Source of the DNA: a candidate division WOR-3 bacterium
GTDB lineage: Bacteria; Hydrothermota; Tepidihabitantia; SM23-42
DNA: 64,000 nucleotides
Direction: 5' to 3'
NCBI GenBank assembly: GCA_029858255.1
Contig: JAOUFJ010000001.1
Location: 62,001 to 126,000, forward strand
Below are positions 42,272 to 48,489 of this stretch, one piece after another (the stretch's first letter is position 1; every line of letters starts with the position of its first letter). Position numbers and translations under genes: made by a program. Below the pieces are notes generated by a model. It had not been told where the DNA came from and searched no databases. It saw only the letters and a list, made by a program, of their open reading frames with translations.

Positions 42272-42972
42272 GAAGAGCAGTAATCTACTCTGCTATCATC
42301 CTTGCTTTTTTCATAGTCGGTATACTCCTTGCGAATTTTCTGATTATGCCGCTTTTGGTCGGGAGAGGCGAAGAAGTTGTTGTTCCCAACGTCTGTAATC
42401 TTCCCTTGGACGGTGCTATCGATGAGCTAAAGAGCGCTGGACTGGAAGGTGTGGTTGTCGAGCGGAGATTTGACCGCATTATTGAAGAAGGAAATACTAT
42501 CATTCAGGAACCGCTTCCCGATGCACGTGTGAAGAAAGGGCGGATAATAAATCTTACGGTCAGCCTGGGGGCTGAGACCATAAGTGTGCCCTACCTATCG
42601 GGAGTCAATTATGAACAGGGCGTTTCGATCATCAGGAAGATCGGTCTAGTTGTCGCGAAAGTGGATTCCGTTTTTTCAGATTCGATGGAGATCGGCAAGA
42701 TCATCGAGACGATTCCGGAAGCTGATGCAGAAGTGAAGAAGGGTGATGGTATCAGAGTAGTTCTCAGCAAGGGATTGATAAAGAGAATGCCAAACATCGT
42801 TGGTCAACAATTGAGCCGCGCGCAGGTGATCCTGGAAAGAATTGGACTTGTCATCGGTAAGATAGAAGAAGTCCAGGGGAGTGGCGGCAAAGGTACGATT
42901 ATCGTTCAGAGCCCCGAGCCTGAGCGTATTGTAGAAAGCGGGGACACGGTAACACTCATAGTGATCAAGTGA
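42268..42972 (+). CDS. PASTA-domain membrane protein 2
   Basis: 234 residues, a diverged tandem paralogue of the previous gene. N-terminal helix (AVIYSAIILAFFIVGILLANFLI), then PASTA domains starting VVVPNVCNLPLDGAIDEL, ISVPYLSGVNYEQGVSII and KRMPNIVGQQLSRAQVIL, with QEPLPDA/TIPEADA/QSPEPER turns. Again only sensor-type domains and no catalytic part. Its start overlaps the first PASTA gene (ATGA), and its end overlaps rpe (GTGA). Confidence 0.9.
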   Translation: MRRAVIYSAIILAFFIVGILLANFLIMPLLVGRGEEVVVPNVCNLPLDGAIDELKSAGLEGVVVERRFDRIIEEGNTIIQEPLPDARVKKGRIINLTVSLGAETISVPYLSGVNYEQGVSIIRKIGLVVAKVDSVFSDSMEIGKIIETIPEADAEVKKGDGIRVVLSKGLIKRMPNIVGQQLSRAQVILERIGLVIGKIEEVQGSGGKGTIIVQSPEPERIVESGDTVTLIVIK

Positions 42973-43619
42973 AAGTTGCGCCTTCAATAATCGCCGCAAA
43001 GTTCACTGATTTCCAGAACGAAATAAGAAGCGTACAAGAGGCTGGTGCTGATCTGTTGCATCTGGATGTTATGGATGGTGTGTTTGTACCCAACATTACT
43101 TTCGGTCCGATGGTAGTTGAGGCAATAAATGAACTAACTCAGCTTGAGCTGGATGCACATCTGATGATAACGAAGCCGGAAAATTATCTGAAACAGTTCA
43201 TCGATGCCGGTCTGGACTGGATATCCTTTCACTGTGAAGCCACAGATAAAACCAAGCACTGCATTGAATACATTGGGGGGCGGAAGGTGAAAGCGGGACT
43301 TGCTATAAACCCGGGGACGAAATTCGAGGCAGTCAGGGGTTATGTGGAGATGCTCGACTATCTGCTGATCATGACCGTAAACCCTGGTTTCTATGGTCAG
43401 AAATTCATGCCAGATGTGTTGCCTAAGATCAAAGAGGCAAAAAAATGGATCACTAAACACAAATTCCATTGTCTTGTCGAAGTGGACGGCGGTATTAATG
43501 ATGTGAACGCGACGCAGGTCTGCAGTGCAGGTGCAGATATAGTTGTTGCCGGTGCAGGGATTTTTAAAGCCCCCGATTATGCAAAGGCCATTGAGGTATT
43601 AAGATGTTCGAAGGGTTAA
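42969..43619 (+). CDS. rpe: Ribulose-phosphate 3-epimerase
   Basis: 216 residues. Interconverts ribulose 5-phosphate and xylulose 5-phosphate. TIM-barrel landmarks: VAPSIIAAKF, LLHLDVMDGVFVPNITFGP, DAHLMITKPENYL, ISFHCEA, LLIMTVNPGFYGQKFMP and the last-strand VEVDGGINDVNA with GADIVVAGAGIF. All metal- and catalytic-type Asp/His positions are present. GTG start overlapping the upstream PASTA stop. Its 3' end overlaps ffh by 16 bp. Confidence 0.95.
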   Translation: MKVAPSIIAAKFTDFQNEIRSVQEAGADLLHLDVMDGVFVPNITFGPMVVEAINELTQLELDAHLMITKPENYLKQFIDAGLDWISFHCEATDKTKHCIEYIGGRKVKAGLAINPGTKFEAVRGYVEMLDYLLIMTVNPGFYGQKFMPDVLPKIKEAKKWITKHKFHCLVEVDGGINDVNATQVCSAGADIVVAGAGIFKAPDYAKAIEVLRCSKG

Positions 43620-44899
43620 TAGATCGCTTCCAGATCGTTAAGCGTAAGATCCTCGGTTACGGCAGGATCACCAGCCAGGAACTCGATGGCGTTTTCAAGG
43701 AGATCAGAATTGCGCTGCTTGAAGCGGATGTGAATTACCGGGTGGTAAAAGATTTCATCGCCGGGCTTGGAGAGAAGACAAAAGGGCTCGAGTTGTCCAA
43801 GAGCTTGAAGCCGGGCGACCTTGTCATTAAGGCAGTATACGAAGAATTGGTGGAGTTCCTGGGTAAGACAACAAGACACATTGAGTTTGAAAAGGATGGG
43901 TTTACCGTTATAAGCCTGATCGGTTTGCAGGGTGTGGGCAAAACCACCACCGCTGCGAAGCTGGCGGCAAAGTACCGTAACCGGAATCCATTGCTCGTCC
44001 CCGCCGATACGAAAAGGCCGGCCGCGGTTCAGCAACTGAAGCTTCTTGCCCAGCGAGCTAATGCACCGATGATCCCTCTTGAGAAAGATAGTGCTGTCGC
44101 AACCGTCAAAAGGGCAAAGGAACTTGCAGGGGAGAAGGGATACGGTGTTATCATAATTGATACGGCCGGAAGATTACATATTGACGAACCGCTCATTGAA
44201 GAGATACGGGACATCCATCGAGCGCTCAAACCGCATCTTCGGTTATTGGTTGCCGATGGTATGAGCGGGCAGGATGCGGTCAATCAGGCTAGCATGTTCA
44301 ATGAAAAACTCGGGTTGGATGGCGCAATATTAACGAAAATGGATGGCGACGCCCGTGGCGGCGCGGCGCTATCTATTATGCGCGTGGCAGATGTTCCAAT
44401 TTTCTTTGTCGGCACCAGCGAGAAACTGGACGGACTCGAGGATTTCCATCCCGATCGCATGGCGCAGCGCATTTTGGGCATGGGTGATGTGATGAGTCTG
44501 GTCGAGAAAGTGAAGACAGTAGAGGCAGAAATAGATCAGGAGAAGATAAAGAAGAAGGTGATGACAGGGGAACTGAATCTGGAAGACTTTCTCGAGCAAC
44601 TCGGTGCGGTCAAAAAACTTGGGCCTCTTTCAAAGATCGCTGCGATGATGCCTGGCGTAAAGGAGAGCGATATTGATGAGGCGCAGTTCAAGCGAATGGA
44701 GGCAATGATCAATTCCATGACCCGCCGGGAGCGGCTTCATCCAGAAGTCATCGATGGTTCACGCAAGCGAAGGATCGCCGCGGGCAGCGGTACGACCGTT
44801 GCGGATGTGAACAAAATGCTGAAGGAATTCTTCCTTGCCCGTGATATGCTCAAGAAGTTCGGCAAGGGCATGCCCATGAAGATGCCTTTTAAGATATAA
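43604..44899 (+). CDS. ffh: Signal recognition particle protein Ffh
   Basis: 431 residues. N domain, then the G domain with GLQGVGKTTTAAKLA, DTKRPAAVQQLK, DTAGR, LTKMDGDARGGAAL and the closing GTSEKLDGLEDFHPDRMAQRILGMGD. The C-terminal M domain (about 325-431), with DFLEQLGAVKKLGPLSKIAAMMPG, is rich in Met and binds SRP RNA and signal peptides. It ends with GKGMPMKMPFKI, a short tail. Last gene of the PASTA-rpe operon, followed by a strong terminator. Confidence 0.95.
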   Translation: MFEGLIDRFQIVKRKILGYGRITSQELDGVFKEIRIALLEADVNYRVVKDFIAGLGEKTKGLELSKSLKPGDLVIKAVYEELVEFLGKTTRHIEFEKDGFTVISLIGLQGVGKTTTAAKLAAKYRNRNPLLVPADTKRPAAVQQLKLLAQRANAPMIPLEKDSAVATVKRAKELAGEKGYGVIIIDTAGRLHIDEPLIEEIRDIHRALKPHLRLLVADGMSGQDAVNQASMFNEKLGLDGAILTKMDGDARGGAALSIMRVADVPIFFVGTSEKLDGLEDFHPDRMAQRILGMGDVMSLVEKVKTVEAEIDQEKIKKKVMTGELNLEDFLEQLGAVKKLGPLSKIAAMMPGVKESDIDEAQFKRMEAMINSMTRRERLHPEVIDGSRKRRIAAGSGTTVADVNKMLKEFFLARDMLKKFGKGMPMKMPFKI

Positions 44900-44901
44900 A
44901 G

Positions 44902-44930
44902 AAAAAGGGGAGCGTGTGCTCCCCTTTTTT
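44902..44930 (+). terminator. Rho-independent terminator after ffh
   Basis: Stem AAAGGGGAGC/GCTCCCCTTT with a GTGT loop, followed by a T run. It lies between convergent genes and its A-rich flank could serve both strands. Confidence 0.92.
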
Positions 44931-44947
44931 TGTTTGGACTCATAGAT

Positions 44948-45775
44948 CTATTGACCGATCATGTATGGCAGTAGCCATCCGTTGAAATCATAAGGTCCTT
45001 CTTCAGTGAAGATCGTTGAATGGGATATTAGGTCGAAGATAGCAAAGCGCGGGATCGCGACGAGTTGGGCATTCCATGTCCCCTGATACACGCCGCCACC
45101 CATGTTGGTGAAAGGCAGGCGCACATAGAATGGCCAGGCCAATATGAAAGTATGGAGAAATGCGTGTCCGTCTTCAACATTAGTGTAGAGGGTCAGAGTA
45201 ACCTGTTCACCGGACTGAAATGTTATGAGTTCATCAAGAGCGAAGTAAGTGTTCAGGGGATCAGTAATCAGAACGTCAACTGCCTCGGTCATAGTGGTGA
45301 CGCGCAGGCTGTCGATCGCTACCGTACTGACGGTATTCGACTGCCCAAAAGCCAGGGAGATCTTGTCGAGTTCCCAGCCCCGGTTTTCGTCGGATTCTTC
45401 ACCGGTGCGCATAAAGACCGCACGCACTTGCGCCGTCTCTGATAGATTCTTGTCCCAGAGTACCCAAGGCATGGTATCGATTTTCGCGAGAGAGTAGAAG
45501 TGCCCGAAGTTCCCACGGCTGTACGATACCCATGCCGAATCTCCGGTGATCTGGATCTCGATGATCGGATCATCGTGGGTTTGCGCGCCGCGCCACCAGA
45601 TGACCAGGGTGTCCCGATCACCACCAGAGGTTGAATCCACTTCGCTGTTCGGATTGAACCATATCGTATCTTCCTCAATCAGATTCATTATCGCATCTTC
45701 ATCCGTTTCTTTTGAGCACTGGCTGATGACAACTGCCATGACCAGAACCATCGCAACAAACAATTTTCGCTTCAT
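44948..45775 (-). CDS. Lipoprotein of unknown function
   Basis: 275 residues. Lipoprotein signal peptide with VISQC (Cys at about residue 20). The mature protein has a short acidic linker and then beta-rich sequence (DTLVIWWRGAQTHDDPIIEIQITGDSAWVSYSRGNFG ... TYFALDELITFQSGEQVTLTLYTNVEDGHAFLH), suggesting an Ig-like sandwich. I recognise no family. AAAGGAGG supports the ATG, and it has its own promoter. Confidence 0.75.
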   Translation of the reverse strand: MKRKLFVAMVLVMAVVISQCSKETDEDAIMNLIEEDTIWFNPNSEVDSTSGGDRDTLVIWWRGAQTHDDPIIEIQITGDSAWVSYSRGNFGHFYSLAKIDTMPWVLWDKNLSETAQVRAVFMRTGEESDENRGWELDKISLAFGQSNTVSTVAIDSLRVTTMTEAVDVLITDPLNTYFALDELITFQSGEQVTLTLYTNVEDGHAFLHTFILAWPFYVRLPFTNMGGGVYQGTWNAQLVAIPRFAIFDLISHSTIFTEEGPYDFNGWLLPYMIGQ

Positions 45776-45801
45776 TGTGCCTCCTTTCGAAACTTAAGTC
45801 T

Positions 45802-45829
45802 ATTGTATACATCTATTCTGTTTTGTCAA
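45802..45829 (-). promoter_or_regulatory. Promoter of the unknown lipoprotein gene
   Basis: Minus strand: TTGACA (45829-45824), 16 bp, TACAAT (45807-45802). A leader with AAAGGAGG follows. Confidence 0.85.
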
Positions 45830-45843
45830 GCACAAACTTGAGA

Positions 45844-45902
45844 CGCTATATGCGTTATTCCCGTTACTTTCGTTAATTTCGTTAGTATCGTTAATCCCGT
45901 TA
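45844..45902 (-). repeat. 9-bp array, 7 units
   Basis: CGCTA/CGTTA pentamers at 45844, 45853, 45862, 45871, 45880, 45889 and 45898, all 9 bp apart. It begins 15 bp beyond the -35 box of the lipoprotein promoter. Confidence 0.9.
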
Positions 45903-45918
45903 ATATTGCGTACTTGCG

Positions 45919-46006
45919 GAGATTACCGCGTCCTGCTACGCAGGACTCGCAATGAAAGCTGGACGTGGAGATTGCTGCATCCGCCTGCGGCTTCCTCGCA
46001 ATGACG
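45919..46006. repeat. Two palindromic intergenic repeats (GAGATT...CGCAATGA)
   Basis: 45919-45955 and 45968-46006 both run from GAGATT(A/G)C to CTCGCAATGA, with internal inverted repeats (GTCCTGCTACGCAGGAC; CATCCGCCTGCGGCTTCC). They look like dispersed REP-type palindromes. Confidence 0.7.
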
Positions 46007-46046
46007 GATTGCGTGGAGCGGCAGGGCTGGATTCCCCGCTCCATTT

Positions 46047-46092
46047 CTTCAGCGTAGCGTGTCTTCAATCCCTACTGCGGATGTGTCTTCAG
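46047..46092 (-). repeat. Dispersed repeat, inverted match to 37106-37150
   Basis: On the minus strand it reads CTGAAGACACATCCGC ... GGATTGAAGACACGCTACGCTGAAG-like text in pieces, with about 80 percent agreement by eye to the plus-strand copy near 37.1 kb. Confidence 0.65.
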
Positions 46093-46109
46093 TATTGTAC
46101 GTGGGACGA

Positions 46110-46904
46110 CTATCCCGAACGCTTCAGCTTGCCTTTTTTCTTTGCGTAGTACTCTGCACGGCTAAAGACCAACATGCCAACCGGAATGAGTAACAATCCA
46201 GTTACCAGAAGAAGCAGGATAACCGGCAACAGTTCGCCGAATCCGGCGCCGTCCAATAGTGCGGCCCGCATTGATCGAAGTGTGTAGGTGGCTGGTGAAA
46301 GATAGCTCAATGGACGAATCCAGACCGGCAACACGTCAATCTCGTAATAAACACCGGAGATGAGAAGCAGCCCGGCTTCCATGATATGAGTCGCATAAGC
46401 GCCTTTTTCAGTAGAGAGCAGGGGTAGCACTGCAGCAATAAGCCCCAGACCAACAAACGACAATCCGGAGACAATCAGGACAACAAGCAAGCCCGGCAGG
46501 TTTGCACCCTTGATCGAAATACCGAAGAACAATACGATGATTATCAGTATGAGGCTGCTGCGAATTACGCCGTATACAACCGCCCAGAGACAGTTGCCGA
46601 TCAAATGTGTAAAGCGGCTGATCGGTGCCATAAAAGTATACTCTATCGTACCTTCCCAGCGCTCCCAGGCGATCGACTCGGATATTTCGTGGAACAGAAT
46701 GGAAAGAAATCCCCAGACCATTGCGCCTACCACAAGATACATGACCATTTCTTTTCCGATGCGTGCGCCAATCAGTCCGATCGCAAGAGCATTCACGACG
46801 TTATAGGACAGGAATACGGCTTCCCAACCGATGTAACGCCGCACCAGCGCAAAATTGCGCTCCACAAAAGCGATCGATCCATATGTATGAGTTCTAATAT
46901 TCAT
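46110..46904 (-). CDS. ABC-2 type transporter permease
   Basis: 264 residues with six predicted helices (for example VFLSYNVVNALAIGLIGARIG, VVYGVIRSSLILIIIVLFFGISI, LLVVLIVSGLSFVGLGLIAAVLPLL, LPVILLLLVTGLLLIPVGMLVF). Carries the ABC-2 pattern ISESIAWERWEGTIEYTFMAPISRFTHLIG and LSPATYTLRSMRAALLDGAG. It forms an export-type ABC transporter with the adjacent ATPase, whose end it overlaps by 11 bp. Substrate unknown; the leader RNA upstream of the operon may sense it. Confidence 0.88.
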   Translation of the reverse strand: MNIRTHTYGSIAFVERNFALVRRYIGWEAVFLSYNVVNALAIGLIGARIGKEMVMYLVVGAMVWGFLSILFHEISESIAWERWEGTIEYTFMAPISRFTHLIGNCLWAVVYGVIRSSLILIIIVLFFGISIKGANLPGLLVVLIVSGLSFVGLGLIAAVLPLLSTEKGAYATHIMEAGLLLISGVYYEIDVLPVWIRPLSYLSPATYTLRSMRAALLDGAGFGELLPVILLLLVTGLLLIPVGMLVFSRAEYYAKKKGKLKRSG

Positions 46905-47667
46905 CCTCTATCTCCTTCCATTCACGCCCGGTAAGGTCAAGAAAGACATCCTCGAGAGCCGGTTTCCCGTAATTGTTCCTTAATTGCAGTGGGCTGCCCA
47001 GGGTGACAAAACGGCCATCAATGATAATCGCAACACGGTCGCACAGCACCTCGGCCTCTCGCATATCGTGGGTAGTAAGAATGATCGTCAAATCATTTCC
47101 GCTGCCAGTCATTGACTCACGAACATAGTTCTGTACATCCAGTTTGGAGCGCGGGTCGAGGCCGGTTGTCGGTTCGTCCAGAAGCAATAACATTGGCGCC
47201 GTGAAGAATGCCCGTGCGATCGCTACCTTCTGCTGCATACCGCGCGACAGATCTTCAAGTGGCTCGTGTAGCCGTTTCTCGGCAAACCCGAGCCTGCCCA
47301 GGATGTCAAGTGACCGCTCTTTTGCATCCTTTTTTCCTAATCCATACAGGCGTGCAGCGTAACGTAGATTCTCCCAGGCTGAAATGCCCTTGAAGAAAGC
47401 CGCATCGACACTTACTCTGTTGATGAGTCGACGGACTGCACCGTATTCGCGCACGACGTCATGGCCGAATATGTGAGCACTTCCAGCGTCCGGGATCAGC
47501 AGTGTAGAAAGAATGCGGATGAGCGTGCTCTTACCCGAACCATTTGGTCCGACAATACCGAACACTTCTCTTCTCTTGACCGCGAAACTTATGCGGTTGA
47601 CTGCCGAGATCTTACGCCCGTTCTTGCCAAAGGTTTTAACCAAACCCTCACACTTTACAGCTTCCAT
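46894..47667 (-). CDS. ABC transporter ATP-binding protein
   Basis: 257 residues. Walker A GPNGSGKST, signature LSRGMQQKVAIARAF (LSxGxxQ type), Walker B LLLLDEPTTGLDPRSK and the switch histidine in TTHDMREAE are all present, matching the DrrA/CcmA-like ABC-2 export class. The ending LEDVFLDLTGREW is typical of this class. AAGGAGG sets the ATG at 47667. A terminator hairpin stands 22 bp upstream, so expression probably depends on read-through. Confidence 0.92.
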   Translation of the reverse strand: MEAVKCEGLVKTFGKNGRKISAVNRISFAVKRREVFGIVGPNGSGKSTLIRILSTLLIPDAGSAHIFGHDVVREYGAVRRLINRVSVDAAFFKGISAWENLRYAARLYGLGKKDAKERSLDILGRLGFAEKRLHEPLEDLSRGMQQKVAIARAFFTAPMLLLLDEPTTGLDPRSKLDVQNYVRESMTGSGNDLTIILTTHDMREAEVLCDRVAIIIDGRFVTLGSPLQLRNNYGKPALEDVFLDLTGREWKEIEDEY

Positions 47668-47689
47668 ATACCTCCTTCCTCACTTCGTG

Positions 47690-47723
47690 AAAAAAAAACG
47701 CCGTGGGGGAAGCCCACGGCGTT
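47690..47723 (-). terminator. Intrinsic terminator (attenuator) upstream of the ABC operon
   Basis: Minus strand: 11-bp stem AACGCCGTGGG/CCCACGGCGTT with a 5-nt loop, then nine T. It lies between the promoter at 47872-47845 and the ATPase Shine-Dalgarno, so it would stop transcripts before the genes unless antitermination occurs. Confidence 0.88.
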
Positions 47724-47744
47724 CGAAAAAAATATATCGACAAC

Positions 47745-47837
47745 TCAGGTGGACTTCACCCCCTGATAAAAAGCAGTAGCGAGAGATTGGGTACAGATAC
47801 CCGTCTCGCTTCCGCAATTTGCCGTCCAATTTCTCAT
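47745..47837 (-). CDS. Possible 30-residue leader peptide in the ABC operon leader
   Basis: ATG 7 nt after the -10 box, 30 codons, stop TGA at 47747-47745, ahead of the attenuator. The peptide begins MRNWTANCGSETG and ends QGVKST, with two Cys and one Trp but no codon run that would suggest classic amino-acid attenuation. The whole hairpin at 47773-47815 lies inside it, so translating ribosomes would disrupt that structure. It may be chance. Confidence 0.3.
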   Translation of the reverse strand: MRNWTANCGSETGICTQSLATAFYQGVKST

Positions 47838-47844
47838 AGTCTTC

Positions 47845-47872
47845 ATTATAACGAAAAAATGTTGATTGTCAA
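47845..47872 (-). promoter_or_regulatory. Promoter of the ABC operon leader
   Basis: Minus strand: TTGACA (47872-47867), 16 bp, TATAAT (47850-47845). Confidence 0.9.
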
Positions 47873-48039
47873 GATATGACATGCTTGAAGACGCCGACAG
47901 AAAAGCGGTATAGGACCTGCAGTCGGTTTGAGCGCTCCGCGCGGTGGGGCGCTGAAGACACTCATCTGAGAATCGGTGAATCGGAGAAACGGAGAAGGGC
48001 AGAAGTTGAGAAGATAAGATACTAAGAACGTGAGAAAAG
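47873..48039. other. Intergenic region with low-complexity repeat text
   Basis: No gene seen. Contains GCTTGAAGACGCC ... GGGGCGCTGAAGACACTC, similar to the repeats at 37.1 and 46.0 kb, followed by AATCGGTGAATCGGAGAAAC and purine-rich sequence leading into a long 9-bp array. Confidence 0.5.
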
Positions 48040-48161
48040 GAACGGCAATAGCGGGAATAACGGGGATAACGAGAATAACGAACCGAACGAAAACAACGGT
48101 ATTAGCGGGACTAACGGTATTAACGAAATTAGCGATAATAACGACACTGACGATAATAACG
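48040..48161 (+). repeat. 9-bp array, 14 units (left arm), longest in the window
   Basis: Pentamers (TAACG, TAGCG, GAACG, CAACG, TGACG) start at 48040 and every 9 bp up to 48157 without a break in register. The tetramers between differ (GCAA, GGAA, GGGA, AGAA, AACC, AAAA, GTAT, GGAC, GTAT, AAAT, ATAA, ACAC, ATAA). Confidence 0.93.
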
Positions 48162-48209
48162 TCTTGTATTAATTTCGCATTTCGCAATTCGAATTTCGAA
48201 ATTTCTTTT
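48162..48209 (+). repeat. 48-bp core of composite element, copy 3
   Basis: Begins TCTTGTATTAATTTCGCA and includes the palindrome AATTTCGAAATT. Two differences from the core at 25700-25747. The distance from the last left-arm unit to the first right-arm unit is 53 bp in both places. Confidence 0.9.
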
Positions 48210-48304
48210 CAGCACCACTAACGATATTAGCGAGAATAACGAACCAAACGACATTAACGGGATTAACGAAGTTAGCGATAATAACGAGCTAAACGAAACG
48301 AACG
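48210..48304 (+). repeat. 9-bp array, 11 units (right arm)
   Basis: Pentamers from 48210 in 9-bp steps to 48300 (CAGCA, TAACG, TAGCG, AAACG, GAACG forms). It ends 9 bp before the -35 box of the symporter promoter. Confidence 0.9.
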
Positions 48305-48313
48305 GTTTCGTGG

Positions 48314-48342
48314 TTGACAACGGATACCGCTCCATGTATCAT
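48314..48342 (+). promoter_or_regulatory. Promoter of the symporter operon
   Basis: TTGACA (48314-48319), 17 bp, TATCAT (48337-48342). A leader with GGAGG before the ATG at 48370. Confidence 0.75.
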
Positions 48343-48369
48343 TGCATGATCATTCAACGGAGGTGAAAG

Positions 48370-48489
48370 ATGGGACCGTTCAACACACCCTGGCTGACTT
48401 TCATTGCATGGATTGTAGCATTTGGATGCGTATTGTTCAGTATTATCTGGGCGATCTGGATCTTCAAACCTGGAGACGAAGATGAGTGA
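48370..48489 (+). CDS. Symporter small accessory protein (39 residues)
   Basis: A very short gene: ATG with CGGAGG 8 nt upstream, 39 codons, TGA at 48487-48489. The product has one membrane helix (FIAWIVAFGCVLFSIIWAIW) between a short MGPFNTPWLT opening and an acidic PGDEDE tail. Tiny single-helix proteins of this form occur directly before sodium:solute symporter genes in many bacteria and are annotated as symporter small accessory proteins. Its stop overlaps the symporter start by 8 bp, so translation is coupled. Confidence 0.85.
   Translation: MGPFNTPWLTFIAWIVAFGCVLFSIIWAIWIFKPGDEDE

Larger units (their letters stand above)
47690..47838 (-). ncRNA. Structured leader RNA of the ABC transporter operon (candidate riboswitch/attenuator or sRNA)
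   Basis: A ~150-nt transcript expected from the promoter to the terminator. It contains a long hairpin at 47773-47815: outer stem of four pairs, one mismatch, a 7-bp AGCGAGA/TCTCGCT stem, an asymmetric internal loop, then GGGTA/TACCC with a 4-nt loop. A second hairpin at 47745-47766 (TCAGG/CCTGA ends) precedes the terminator. It also encodes a 30-codon frame (47837-47745). It matches no riboswitch or SRP/6S consensus I know. It could be an independent small RNA. Confidence 0.6.

Noticed and set aside
41543-42972. PASTA proteins as fragments of a frameshifted Ser/Thr kinase or PBP
   Set aside because: Each has its own start, an N-terminal membrane helix and three complete PASTA domains, and no kinase or transpeptidase sequence is left in any frame.
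47690-47838. Leader RNA as the SRP 4.5S RNA or 6S RNA
   Set aside because: The domain IV GGAA loop with the A-bulge strand of SRP RNA and the open bulge of 6S RNA could not be found. The position before an ABC gene favours a cis-acting leader.
48040-48304. CRISPR array
   Set aside because: Units are 9 bp with a 5-bp constant part, far too short for repeats and spacers, and no cas genes are present.
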